A stretch of DNA of 64,000 bases, from positions 1,462,950-1,526,949 of the forward strand of contig NZ_BAAAUN010000001.1 in NCBI RefSeq assembly GCF_039533965.1, read 5' to 3'. The notes under the pieces are model-generated. The model was given only the letters and a program-made list of their open reading frames with translations, made no database searches and had not been told where the DNA came from. Numbering within the stretch: position 1 is the first letter of the stretch; each line of letters starts with the position of its first letter. This DNA comes from Microbacterium luteolum (GTDB taxonomy: Bacteria; Actinomycetota; Actinomycetes; Actinomycetales; Microbacteriaceae). Positions 51,851 to 64,000 of this stretch are shown piece after piece. Both the position numbers and the translations under genes were made by a program.

Positions 51851-52747
51851 CTATGAACCCTCTGGTGCCGTCGAGGCCGGGGCTTCCGCTTCCGCCGCCG
51901 ACCGGTCGCGGATGAGGAATCCGAATCCGAAAGCGATGAAGAACATCAGCACGCCGTAGACCGCCGCGGGGAGGCTCAGTTCGACCGAGCCGAGCACGGA
52001 CTGCGCGATCACGATCGCGAGCGTGGCGTTGTGGATGCCGATCTCGAACGAGGTGGCGATGGCCTGCCGCTTGCCCACCCGGAGCCACCGCGGGACGAGG
52101 AACCCGATGGTCAGGCTGATCACGCAGAACAGCACGGTGATCAGGGCGAGCTGGGTGAAGTTGGCGACGAGGAGCGCCCAGTTCGACGCCACGGCACCGG
52201 CGATCACGACGATCAGGATGATCACGGATGCGATGCGCACGGGCTTGTCCATGCCCGAGGCGAACCGCGGCCAGAACCGGCGGATCAGCATTCCGAGCGC
52301 GACCGGCAGGAGGACGATCGCGAACACCTCGAGCGCCTTCGACCACTGCAGTCCGAGCCTGTCGTCGAACGGCTGGAAGTAGGCGATGGCGAAGTTCGTG
52401 ATGAGCGGGAGCGTGATCACCGCGATCACCGAGTTCACCGCTGTCAGCGAGATGTTGAGCGCGATGTCACCCCGGAACAGGTGGCTGTACAGGTTGGCCG
52501 TCGTGCCGCCGGGCGATGCGGCGAGCATCATCATGCCGACCGCGAGGATCGGCGGGAGCTGGAACGCGAGCACCAGGCCGAAGCAGATCGCCGGAAGCAG
52601 CAGCAGCTGACACAGCAGCGCGATGATCACCGCCTTGGGCTGCTTCAGCACCCGCGCGAAGTCGGCGAGGGTGAGGCTGAGTCCGAGCCCCAGCATGATG
52701 ATGCCGAGGGCGACGGGTAATCCGATGGTGGTCAACGCTGATCCCAT
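51851..52747 (-). CDS. Bile acid:sodium symporter (BASS) family transporter
   Basis: The 298-residue protein has nine to ten hydrophobic segments and BASS signatures: GIIMLGLGLSLTLADFARVL in the second segment and ILAVGMMMLAASPGGTTANL, plus the FEIGIHNATLAIVIAQS crossing region. It probably moves an organic anion with sodium. The C-terminal tail (APASTAPEGS) is short. It precedes the FBP gene closely, perhaps as a two-gene unit. The substrate is unknown. Confidence 0.92.
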   Translation of the reverse strand: MGSALTTIGLPVALGIIMLGLGLSLTLADFARVLKQPKAVIIALLCQLLLLPAICFGLVLAFQLPPILAVGMMMLAASPGGTTANLYSHLFRGDIALNISLTAVNSVIAVITLPLITNFAIAYFQPFDDRLGLQWSKALEVFAIVLLPVALGMLIRRFWPRFASGMDKPVRIASVIILIVVIAGAVASNWALLVANFTQLALITVLFCVISLTIGFLVPRWLRVGKRQAIATSFEIGIHNATLAIVIAQSVLGSVELSLPAAVYGVLMFFIAFGFGFLIRDRSAAEAEAPASTAPEGS

Positions 52748-52826
52748 GGGACTCAGTGTGGCGGACGCAGGGCCTCGGTGTCACGGAGTGATTGTCACCG
52801 GAGGGCGTCGTCGAACACCGGCTGGA

Positions 52827-53441
52827 TCACTTCCCAGGGAGGATGGCCGCAGTCACTTGAAACATCAACACCACAGTCCAGACCATCGTCGCGACGAAGA
52901 CGGCGACCTGGATCGCGATCGTCACGAAGAGAGGAGCTGCCCCCTTCCCTCCTCGGCGTCGGATGACGGCGTGGCGCCCGATCACGTACACGAGCGGCGA
53001 CAGCAGGCTCCACAGCCAGGGGAACGGGGCTGCGAAGCCGCGACGCTCGAGCTCTCGCGCATCGAGGAACGCGAACCACACGTACAGGGCGGCGGACCCC
53101 CATCCGATGACCGTCATGACGAGAAGCCAAGGATTGAAGATGAGGCTCAGCTCCGCTGCGAGGAGGCGCTGGGGGTCAGGAGCCGAACCGCTGGTGGGGA
53201 ACAGTGCCACGAGGTCGACCATTCCTCGCAGCATCTGGTCGAGATACAAGAACAACGGGAAGAGGCTCAGCAGCGGAAGAAGCACGATGAGCCACACCCA
53301 GACCGTGCGCGAACTCGTTCCCGGAGCGACCTGCGGCGGCAGCGGGTCGGGCGGCACCCGATATTCCTCGGCCCACCCATACCCGTCCCACCAGCGCGGA
53401 GCGCCCGCAGCGTCGGAGTACCAGCCTGCCGGCGCGCTCAC
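52827..53441 (-). CDS. DUF2510-containing membrane protein
   Basis: The 204-residue protein starts with a DUF2510 motif (AGWYSDAAGAPRWWDGYGWAE, in residues 5-25), a domain common in Actinobacteria, and then has four hydrophobic segments (VWLIVLLPLLSLFPLFLYLD, WLLVMTVIGWGSAALYVWFA, and two more). Function is unknown. The ATG at 53441 is used because the DUF2510 motif begins almost at once. It is transcribed toward the BASS gene and may be followed by it. Confidence 0.85.
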   Translation of the reverse strand: MSAPAGWYSDAAGAPRWWDGYGWAEEYRVPPDPLPPQVAPGTSSRTVWVWLIVLLPLLSLFPLFLYLDQMLRGMVDLVALFPTSGSAPDPQRLLAAELSLIFNPWLLVMTVIGWGSAALYVWFAFLDARELERRGFAAPFPWLWSLLSPLVYVIGRHAVIRRRGGKGAAPLFVTIAIQVAVFVATMVWTVVLMFQVTAAILPGK

Positions 53442-53534
53442 AGCGCCTCGCGAAGGGCGACGACGGAGACGCCCGTGAGGTTCATCATGAGGTCACTGTA
53501 TCGGGCACGCGGCCGTTCGAAACGCGGGGAGAAA

Positions 53535-53568
53535 CGCAACAAGCCCCGGGCTACCGGGGCTTGTTGCG
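53535..53568. terminator. Strong hairpin terminator next to tRNA-Tyr
   Basis: CGCAACAAGCCCCGG-GCTA-CCGGGGCTTGTTGCG is a perfect 15-pair stem with a four-base loop. Read leftward it follows tRNA-Tyr by 12 bases and ends in TTTCTCC. Confidence 0.88.
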
Positions 53569-53580
53569 TGTGATCTGCGC

Positions 53581-53665
53581 TGGTGGCGAGTGAGGGATTC
53601 GAACCCCCGAATGCGATGCAGTCTGATTTACAGTCAGATCCCTTTGGCCGCTTGGGTAACTCGCC
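53581..53665 (-). tRNA. tRNA-Tyr (anticodon GUA), CCA encoded
   Basis: The 82-base type-II cloverleaf plus CCA: acceptor GGCGAGT/ACTCGCC, discriminator A, then CCA (53583-53581). The anticodon stem is TCTGA/TCAGA around CTGTAAA, so anticodon GTA. A long variable arm (ctgcatcgcat region) precedes the T arm GGGGG-TTCGAAT-CCCTC. The gene's 3' end runs into a strong terminator. Confidence 0.95.
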
Positions 53666-53751
53666 AGAGCGCACCCGTCCGACTTGAACAGCCAACCGGG
53701 GGCACGAAAGACCATCATACCCGTCAGACGCGGGCACATGAAATCGGCCCC

Positions 53752-54681
53752 TCAGCTGCCGAAGACGCCTCGTTCGGCCTCCTCGAGCGACTCCGGCGTG
53801 CGGAGCAGGCCACCCTCGGCGCGGCACGTCGCGGCGGCGATGTCCATGGCCCGGGTGAGCAGCGCGCGCCACTCGTCGAGCGTTGCGGGGCTCCCCGCGA
53901 CGAGGCCGGCGGCGACCGCCGAGAGGGTCGCATCCCCCGCGCCCACGGTGTCGACGACGCGGCCGGGGAGGTCCGAGATCGGGGCCGCAGCGGTCCCGGA
54001 ATCCGTCTCGAGGAGCGCACCGTCGGCACCCGCCGTCGCGAGCACGGCCCCGACTCCGAGGCCGCGGAGTCGGGCGCGCAGCACGTCGAGGTCGCCGTCG
54101 TACAGGATCGTCGCGTCGTCGGCGCCGACCTTGACGATGTCGGCACCCGCCGCGGCCCGCTCGAAGCCCCTCACGAACTCGGCCCGATCGCTCAGCATGC
54201 CGGTCCTCGGATTCGGATCGATCGCCAGGCGCGCCCCCGCTGAGGCCTCGAGCAGGGCGTCCACCTCGGCGGGCACGTCGAAGGGGAAGCAGCTGATCGC
54301 GACCAGTCCCGCCTCCGCGATGGCCTGGCGAGCTTCGCCGGAATAGCGGATGCTGCGCTTCCGGGCCGCTTCGTTGAAGACGTAGTCGGGCTCCCCGTCG
54401 GCCGCGCGCTGGACGACTGCACGCGAGGAGCCGTGCGGAGCCGCGCTCTCGATGAGACGCACTCCGTGATCGGAGAGGTATTCGCGGATGTGCGCTCCGG
54501 CCTCGTCCTCGCCGACCATCGCGATGAGCGTCGTCGCGACGCCGAGACGTCGGAGCCCGACAGCCACGTTGAGCGCGGCCCCGCCGACCAACTCCCGCAC
54601 ACCCGAATCGTCGCGGATCTCGTCGATCAGGGCATCGCCGATCACGACGACGGATCCTGCGGTGGAAGTCTCGATGCTCAT
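53752..54681 (-). CDS. PfkB family carbohydrate kinase
   Basis: The 309-residue protein is a ribokinase-like sugar kinase: VVIGDALIDEIRDD at the start, ELVGGAALNVAVGLRRLG (sugar site), VKVGADDATIL and the catalytic VDTVGAGDATLSAVAAGLVA with the base Asp in GAGDA. It phosphorylates a sugar (fructose, ribose or similar) using ATP. The ATG at 54681 is used. It stands alone, divergent from the lipoprotein gene. The exact sugar cannot be inferred. Confidence 0.93.
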   Translation of the reverse strand: MSIETSTAGSVVVIGDALIDEIRDDSGVRELVGGAALNVAVGLRRLGVATTLIAMVGEDEAGAHIREYLSDHGVRLIESAAPHGSSRAVVQRAADGEPDYVFNEAARKRSIRYSGEARQAIAEAGLVAISCFPFDVPAEVDALLEASAGARLAIDPNPRTGMLSDRAEFVRGFERAAAGADIVKVGADDATILYDGDLDVLRARLRGLGVGAVLATAGADGALLETDSGTAAAPISDLPGRVVDTVGAGDATLSAVAAGLVAGSPATLDEWRALLTRAMDIAAATCRAEGGLLRTPESLEEAERGVFGS

Positions 54682-54764
54682 CCGCCGACCCTACCGCGAC
54701 GCGCCACTGCGAGCGTGCCGCACGAATGCTGTCCCCCGAACCGCAACCGCGCTACGGTGTGGCC

Positions 54765-55361
54765 ATGAACGCGCGATTCCCCGCAGGCGCCGCGGCACTC
54801 CTCCTCGTGGCCGTCCTCACCGCGTGCGGACCGGCATCCGACGACTCGGGAAACGCGGGCGGATCGCCGAGTCCGTCGGCCGGAGCATCCGATGGCCCCG
54901 TCGAGACCGGAACGCCGTCCCCCAGCCCTTCGCCGACCGCGAAGGGCGTCGCGCTGCCGACGGACTGCCGCGCGATCCTCTCCGACGACGTACTCGCCCA
55001 GCTCGAGGGCACGCCCCTCAACGACGCCGCGTTCGGCCCGTCCGGCGTCGGCACCGACGGCACGCTCACGTGCGTCTGGGCGGATCCCCGAGCCGACACC
55101 ACCAGGCTCGTCACGACGATCTCCGCCATGAACCGCGGCCCGGCGCTCGACATGCTCAACGCACTCGCCGACACCGAGGGCTTCGCCTGCTTCACCCCCG
55201 ACGGCGGCACCCGCTGCGAGAAGACCTGGCCGAACACGCAGTATCCGGTGACCGACGGACGCACGCTGTTCTGGCGTGACGACATCATGATCGACACCCG
55301 GTACTCCAACCTGTCGCCGTCCGGCTACACGTCGTCGATCGTCGCGCACATCTTCGACTGA
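54765..55361 (+). CDS. Lipoprotein of unknown function
   Basis: The 198-residue protein has a lipoprotein signal with lipobox VLTAC (Cys21), a Ser/Pro/Gly-rich linker (SPSPSAGASDGPVETGTPSP) and a C-terminal domain with PTDCRAILSDDVLAQLEG and paired cysteines TCVW and ACFTPDGGTRCEKTW. The pattern recalls DUF3558-like lipoproteins but the match is only by eye. TACGGT sits six bases before the ATG with no Shine-Dalgarno, so it may be leaderless. It is convergent with the RND gene. Confidence 0.8.
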   Translation: MNARFPAGAAALLLVAVLTACGPASDDSGNAGGSPSPSAGASDGPVETGTPSPSPSPTAKGVALPTDCRAILSDDVLAQLEGTPLNDAAFGPSGVGTDGTLTCVWADPRADTTRLVTTISAMNRGPALDMLNALADTEGFACFTPDGGTRCEKTWPNTQYPVTDGRTLFWRDDIMIDTRYSNLSPSGYTSSIVAHIFD

Positions 55362-55390
55362 CGACCGCGCGCCGGCCGGCGGTCGGGCGC

Positions 55391-58300
55391 TCACTCGCGC
55401 TGCACCGCCGGCACGCTGTCGTCCGTGCCCTCGGAGCCGTCGTCGAAGACCGCGACGCCCTCGTCCTCACCCGGCTCCTGCGCGTCGAGCTTCTCCTGCT
55501 CGCGCCGCGCCCGCCGGTCTGCACGCTTGGCCATGCGGCGCTCGCGCGAGCGTTCGAGCAGCAGGTACAGGATCGGCACGAGCACCAGCGTGAGAAGGGT
55601 CGAGCTGATGAGGCCGCCGATCACGACGATCGCGAGCGGACGGGAGATGAACACCCCGCCTCCCGTGATCCCGAACGCCATCGGGAGCAGCGCGAAGATC
55701 GTCGCCGTCGCCGTCATCAGGATCGGGCGCAGACGCAGTCGCGTTCCGTGGTAGACCGCCTCAGCAAGATCGGCCCCACCCTCGCGCAGCTTGTTGACCA
55801 GGTCGAGCAGCACGATCGCGTTGGTCACCACGATGCCGATGAGCATCAGGAGTCCGATCAGCGCCGGGAGGCCGAGCGGCGTGCCGGTGAGCAGCAGTCC
55901 GACGATCGCACCGGTGGCGGCGAACGGCACGGCGATGAGCAGAATCGTCGGCTGACGCAGGTTGCGGAAGGTCATCACCATCACCAGCAGGACCAGCGCG
56001 ATCGCCGCGAGCATGGCGAGGCCGAGCTGTCCGAAGGCATCATCCTGATCGGCGGAGACGCCGGCCACTTCGAAGCGTGCACCTGCGGGGAGGTCGAACT
56101 GCGCCGTGGCCGCGTCCAGGGCCTTCGTGGCTGCGTCGAGCTGACCGCTCTTCGGGGTGACCGTGATCGTCACGACCCGCTCGCCGCCGACCCGCGAGAT
56201 CGACGGTGCCGTCATCTCCTCGGTCACGGTCGCGACATCGCCGACCCGCACGGCCGTGCCTCGCACCTCGGATGCCGCCTTCTGCTCTGCCTCGAGGCGC
56301 GTGGCCTCCTCCTGCTGCGCAGCGGACTCGGCACGGCCCTCGCGGAGCTGTGCGATCTGCGCGTCAGCGGCCTCGATGCCGGCCTGCGCCTGCCCGATCG
56401 CCGACAGCATCCCCGCGATCTGCTCCTGACGCTCGCGTTCGGCGTCGATCGCCGCCTGCGTCTCCGGTGTCTGCGGTGCCGGCACCACGGGTGCGGATGC
56501 CTCCAGCTGGGCGAGCTGGCTTCGCAGGGAGCCGAGCTGTTCTCCGAGCTGCGAGCGCTGAGTGCTCGCTTCGGCGATCTGGTCGTCCATCTCGCGGGCG
56601 GCCTTCGCCGTCTGCTCCTCCGCCTTCTGCTTCTGCTGGGCCTCCAGCGCATCGAGCGCCGCCTTCTGCGCAGCTGCGGTCTGCTTGGACGTCACCGGGA
56701 GCGCCATCGCGGCGACCGCGTCGGCTCCTCCGCTGACGGCTCCGGTGCGGATGACGATGTCACGCTCTCGCCCGTCGAGCACCACGCTTCCCGCCGGCGT
56801 CCCGTTCAGGGCAGCCGTGATGGCTGCCGCGATCTGCTGCTGATCGAAACCGAGAGCCGCTGCCTTGAGAGGATCCACCGCGACCTGCACGATCGGCTGC
56901 TCCCCGCTGAGATCACTCGAAGCGCTCTGGACGCTCTTCTCCTTCTCGAGCGCCTCGATGAGGGAGTCGCTCGCCGCTGCCAGCGCCTTCGGATCGTCGC
57001 CGATCACGCGCAGGTCGATCCCTGCTCCCCCGCCGCCGGCATCCGCCGTCTGCACCTCGAACTGCTCGGGGTCACCGAGCTTCGCGAGCTTCCGATCGAT
57101 CCCGTCCTGGACCTCCGCGGCCTTCGCACCCTTCTCGAGCGTGACGTCGAACGTGTTGATGTTCTCCTCGCCGGCACTCGTGGATGCTCCGGGGATCGTG
57201 GACCGGACGCTTTCGACGCCCTCGACACCCTGCAGCGCACGCTCGACCGGCTCGGCCGCCGCGACGCGATCCTCGACGGTGGCCGCCTTCTCCGGGGTCT
57301 GCGTCACGGTGATGCTCTGCTGGCCGGACTCGCCGAGGAAGTCCGTGGGGATCTGCGTCGCGAGGACGAATGTCCCCAGCAGCACGGCCGTCGACGCGGC
57401 GAGCGTGATGACCGGACGCCGATGCGTCGCCCCGAGGAAGGACATGAACCCCCGCTGCAGCCGATCCTCCGGTGCGCTCATCTCGGCGCGTGCGAACGAC
57501 TCGGCATCCTCGACGGGGGCTTCCGCCTCCGATGCGGCGGTCACACCGCCCGCGGTCACCGCTGCGGAGCGTCGCGCCCCGCGGGACCTCAGGAAGACGT
57601 ACGCCAGGACCGGGACGATCGTCAGCGCGACCACGAGCGACGCGGCGAGCGCGATCGTCACCGTGATCGAGAACGGACGGAACAGCTGTCCGGTGACACC
57701 CGACACGAAGGCGATCGGCAGGAAGACCGCGATCGTCGTGGCCGTCGAGGCGATGATCGCACCCGACACCTGCTTGACCGAGGCGACGATGTCCGCGACC
57801 GTCGGTACTTTCCTCTCGGCGTGCCTGTTGATGTTCTCGATCACGACGATCGAATCGTCCACGACGCGTCCGATCGCGATCGTGAGCGCGGCGAGCGTGA
57901 AGATGTTGAGCGTGTTGTCTGTCCAGAGCAGCGCGATCATCGTGATGAGCAGCGACAGCGGGATCGAAACGGCCGCGATGATCGTCGAACGCCACGAGCG
58001 CAGGAACGCGAAGATGATGATGACCGCGAAGAGCAGCCCGAGACCACCCTCGGTCGAGAGGTCTTCGATCGACTGCTCGATGTAGGGCGCCTGATCGAAG
58101 ATCGGAACGAACTCGGCCTTCAGCGAGTCGCTGTATCGATCGAGGATCGCGGTGACGCCGTGCGAGATCTCGACGGCGTTCGCCCCAAGAGCGGGCATCA
58201 CCTGGATCGTGAGGGCGGCTTTGCCGTTCACGCGCGAGAGCGAGCCTGCCGGCTGGGGCTTCAGCGTGACGTCGGCGACATCCTGGATCTGCACCGCGCC

Positions 58301-59044
58301 CTCGGTGACCTGCAGGGGAAGCGCGGCGATGGCCTCGATGCTGTCGGTGCCAGGGCCGACGTTGACCGCGACCTGCCCCTCATCCGTGCCGACCTGACCG
58401 GCGGACAGCACCGCGCCGTTGCTCTGCAGCGCCGCGAGCACCATCGCGGGGTCGACCTTCAGACGCTCGACATCGGCCGGTCGCAGTGAGACCTCGACCT
58501 GCTGGGTCTCGCGGCCTTCGAGCGTGGCCGCACGCACCCCGGAGACCGCACGGATCTCGGGCAGGACGCTCTGCTCGAGCGCCTCGGCGAAGGTCTCGGC
58601 ATCGGTGGTCGAGCCCGCGCTCAGAACCATCGCCGGCAGCTCCGATGCGGAACCCGACTGCACGACGACGGTGGCGTCCTTCGGCAGCGCGGCCTTGGCC
58701 CCGTCGACCGCCGCCTTGATCGCGCGAAGCGTCTCGTCCGCATCGAGCTCGAACGGCCAGCTGACCATCACCTGCGCATTGCCGCTCTGCGTGGTGGAGC
58801 TGACCGAAGTGAGTCCGCTCACCCCGCCGAGGGCCTCTTCGACGGGCTCGGTCGCGAGTTGGACCATCTGGTCGGGCGAGAGTCCGCTGGAGCTCACCGA
58901 GATGTACGCACCGGGTTGCGTCATCGACGGCGTCAGCTCCTGGCGGAGCGACGACATCGCGATGATGCCGAACACGGCGACGGCGATCGTGATCAGGCCG
59001 ACGATGGCGCGGTTGGCGAGGCTGGCGCGCGTGAGGAATGTCAT
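55391..59044 (-). CDS. RND superfamily efflux transporter with inserted coiled coil
   Basis: The 1217-residue protein has the AcrB/SwrC-like plan: first helix near residues 8-28 (NRAIVGLITIAVAVFGIIAM), two porter loops, and two sets of six helices. The proton relay Asp pair in helix four is present (GRVVDDSIVVIENI). Unlike typical RND pumps it has a coiled coil of about 135 residues near residues 789-925, rich in Glu, Gln, Ala, Lys (EAQQKQKAEEQTAKAAREMD), inside the second porter loop. It has a basic-acidic cytoplasmic tail. No adaptor gene is adjacent. The ATG at 59044 lacks a strong Shine-Dalgarno. Confidence 0.93.
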   Translation of the reverse strand: MTFLTRASLANRAIVGLITIAVAVFGIIAMSSLRQELTPSMTQPGAYISVSSSGLSPDQMVQLATEPVEEALGGVSGLTSVSSTTQSGNAQVMVSWPFELDADETLRAIKAAVDGAKAALPKDATVVVQSGSASELPAMVLSAGSTTDAETFAEALEQSVLPEIRAVSGVRAATLEGRETQQVEVSLRPADVERLKVDPAMVLAALQSNGAVLSAGQVGTDEGQVAVNVGPGTDSIEAIAALPLQVTEGAVQIQDVADVTLKPQPAGSLSRVNGKAALTIQVMPALGANAVEISHGVTAILDRYSDSLKAEFVPIFDQAPYIEQSIEDLSTEGGLGLLFAVIIIFAFLRSWRSTIIAAVSIPLSLLITMIALLWTDNTLNIFTLAALTIAIGRVVDDSIVVIENINRHAERKVPTVADIVASVKQVSGAIIASTATTIAVFLPIAFVSGVTGQLFRPFSITVTIALAASLVVALTIVPVLAYVFLRSRGARRSAAVTAGGVTAASEAEAPVEDAESFARAEMSAPEDRLQRGFMSFLGATHRRPVITLAASTAVLLGTFVLATQIPTDFLGESGQQSITVTQTPEKAATVEDRVAAAEPVERALQGVEGVESVRSTIPGASTSAGEENINTFDVTLEKGAKAAEVQDGIDRKLAKLGDPEQFEVQTADAGGGGAGIDLRVIGDDPKALAAASDSLIEALEKEKSVQSASSDLSGEQPIVQVAVDPLKAAALGFDQQQIAAAITAALNGTPAGSVVLDGRERDIVIRTGAVSGGADAVAAMALPVTSKQTAAAQKAALDALEAQQKQKAEEQTAKAAREMDDQIAEASTQRSQLGEQLGSLRSQLAQLEASAPVVPAPQTPETQAAIDAERERQEQIAGMLSAIGQAQAGIEAADAQIAQLREGRAESAAQQEEATRLEAEQKAASEVRGTAVRVGDVATVTEEMTAPSISRVGGERVVTITVTPKSGQLDAATKALDAATAQFDLPAGARFEVAGVSADQDDAFGQLGLAMLAAIALVLLVMVMTFRNLRQPTILLIAVPFAATGAIVGLLLTGTPLGLPALIGLLMLIGIVVTNAIVLLDLVNKLREGGADLAEAVYHGTRLRLRPILMTATATIFALLPMAFGITGGGVFISRPLAIVVIGGLISSTLLTLVLVPILYLLLERSRERRMAKRADRRARREQEKLDAQEPGEDEGVAVFDDGSEGTDDSVPAVQRE

Positions 59045-59222
59045 GTGTGAGAGGAGTTTCGTTCGGTCCGACCGGGAAGAGACGCCGCCCCGACGCGGCT
59101 CCTGGCCGCGGTCGAGAGCGATCAACTCCAGCAAAGCGTCTCCGCCTCGTCCTGCCATCCGCCGGTGGTACCGCCCGGGTCCCCCCACGGCACGATTTCT
59201 CCTCCCCCGCGCGAGGGATCGG

Positions 59223-59249
59223 ATGCGCGTGCGCGCGCGTGCGCGCACG
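59223..59249. repeat. 27-bp alternating purine-pyrimidine tract
   Basis: A run of strictly alternating purine and pyrimidine bases, mostly CG with a few TG, lies between the RND gene and the rpoC terminator. Such runs can adopt Z-DNA under negative supercoiling. No gene is present. Confidence 0.9.
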
Positions 59250-59252
59250 AAG

Positions 59253-59280
59253 AAGGCCCCGGGGTGAACCCCGGGGCCTT
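59253..59280 (-). terminator. Terminator of the rpoBC operon
   Basis: AAGGCCCCGGGG-TTCA-CCCCGGGGCCTT (leftward) is a 12-pair perfect stem with a four-base loop, followed by CTTCG. It ends 27 bases downstream of the rpoC stop. Confidence 0.9.
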
Positions 59281-59306
59281 CTCAGTCACTCAGTGCGTCA
59301 GCTGTA

Positions 59307-63182
<3,876 letters not shown>

Positions 63183-63250
63183 TGATTCTCCTGTGTCGGA
63201 ATTCTTTTTGAGAAGTCTGGGAGGGAGGGCCGCCACTGGCGGCCCTCACC

Positions 63251-64000
63251 TTAGATCTCGTCGATCGAGGCGGCCTCGAAGCGGCTGGAGATGTTGATCC
63301 CGAGCTCCTCCGCTGCGCGGAAGGCCTCGTCGTCGGTGTCGCGGAGGTTGACCAGCGTGCCGTCGGCCGAGAGGACCTCGACGTTCAGGCAGAGCGACTG
63401 CATCTCCTTCATGAGCACCTTGAACGACTCGGGGATGCCCGGCTCCTGGATGTTCTCGCCCTTGACGATCGCCTCGTAGACCTTGACGCGGCCGAGGATG
63501 TCGTCGGACTTGATCGTGAGGAGCTCCTGGAGCGCGTATGCGGCGCCGTAGGCCTCGAGGGCCCACACCTCCATCTCACCGAAGCGCTGTCCACCGAACT
63601 GCGCCTTACCACCCAGCGGCTGCTGCGTGATCATCGAGTACGGACCCGTGGAACGTGCGTGGATCTTGTCGTCGACCAAGTGGTGCAGCTTCAGGATGTA
63701 CATGTAGCCCACGGAGACCGGCGCCGGGAACGGCTCGCCGGAGCGGCCGTCGAACAGCTGGGCCTTTCCGCTCGAACCGATCAGGCGGTCACCGTCGCGC
63801 GTCGGCGTGGTCGCGTCGAGGAGACCAGCGATCTCCTCCTCGCTCGCACCGTCGAACACCGGGGTGGCGACCTTCGTGCCGGGGGCGGCCTCGAACGCCT
63901 GCTCGGGCAGACGCGCTGCCCACTCCGGCTTGCCTTCGACCTTCCAGCCCTGCTTCGCGATCCACCCGAGGTGGGTCTCCAGGACCTGGCCGAAGTTCAT
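63251..64000 (-). CDS. rpoB: RNA polymerase subunit beta, C-terminal part
   Basis: The last 250 residues of RpoB are present; the 5' part is beyond the window edge. Features include [20 protein letters not shown], the conserved [40 protein letters not shown] and the C-terminal [20 protein letters not shown], which contact the beta' subunit. The ATG at the window edge is internal. It lies directly upstream of rpoC. Confidence 0.99.
   Translation of the reverse strand: MNFGQVLETHLGWIAKQGWKVEGKPEWAARLPEQAFEAAPGTKVATPVFDGASEEEIAGLLDATTPTRDGDRLIGSSGKAQLFDGRSGEPFPAPVSVGYMYILKLHHLVDDKIHARSTGPYSMITQQPLGGKAQFGGQRFGEMEVWALEAYGAAYALQELLTIKSDDILGRVKVYEAIVKGENIQEPGIPESFKVLMKEMQSLCLNVEVLSADGTLVNLRDTDDEAFRAAEELGINISSRFEAASIDEI

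Noticed and set aside
55748..58489. Long open frame antisense to the RND gene
   Set aside because: Same artefact of high-GC coding DNA; Arg- and Asp-rich translation, no domain.

Overview
The window is about 64 kb of high-GC DNA with dense, often overlapping genes. The gene content, the rplM-rpsI-glmM and rpoB-rpoC blocks, a DUF2510 protein, an Asp23/Gls24 module, frequent GTG/TTG starts and several apparently leaderless genes all suggest an actinobacterium, most likely Microbacteriaceae (Microbacterium-like; this is inference from recognised protein style, not from a search). No gene-free stretch exceeds 300 bases. No rRNA, CRISPR array or insertion sequence was seen.

Region 1 (1-19.1 kb) is a surface-glycan locus. 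A leftward operon with 2-8 base overlaps runs pglF-pglE-pglC-pglD-wbuB-like-capE-capF-capG and two further glycosyltransferases, the last cut by the window edge. It should make UDP-diNAcBac and UDP-L-FucNAc and assemble them on undecaprenyl phosphate. Rightward of its promoter are a proline-rich membrane protein and two tandem fused Wzz/BY-kinase genes that would set chain length. Then comes an AbiEi/DUF559 gene bracketed by two related 63-bp palindromes, followed by a GtrA/GT2/GT-C side-chain module.

Region 2 (19.1-35.3 kb) is mostly chromosomal housekeeping and small regulator/effector pairs: glmM, rpsI, rplM, an MBL hydrolase opposite a GlxA-type regulator, an EEP nuclease, an XRE-like regulator, truA, an APC permease, an HxlR/NmrA pair, an ECF sigma factor with Asp23-like partners, a TetR/MFS efflux pair and several small proteins.

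Region 3 (35.3-42.9 kb) is a sugar-uptake operon: a DeoR-LacI hybrid regulator, a lipoprotein binding protein, two permeases, a D-2-hydroxyacid dehydrogenase and a Tat-exported beta-propeller. It has no ATPase gene.

Region 4 (42.9-59.2 kb) holds an HxlR/quinone reductase pair, a TetR/SDR/NTF2-like operon with clear operators, tRNA-Met, tRNA-Thr and tRNA-Tyr, an M23 peptidase, an inositol monophosphatase, an enoyl-CoA hydratase, an FBP-domain protein, a BASS transporter, a PfkB kinase, a lipoprotein and a large RND transporter with an inserted coiled coil.

Region 5 (59.2-64 kb) is rpoC and the 3' part of rpoB.
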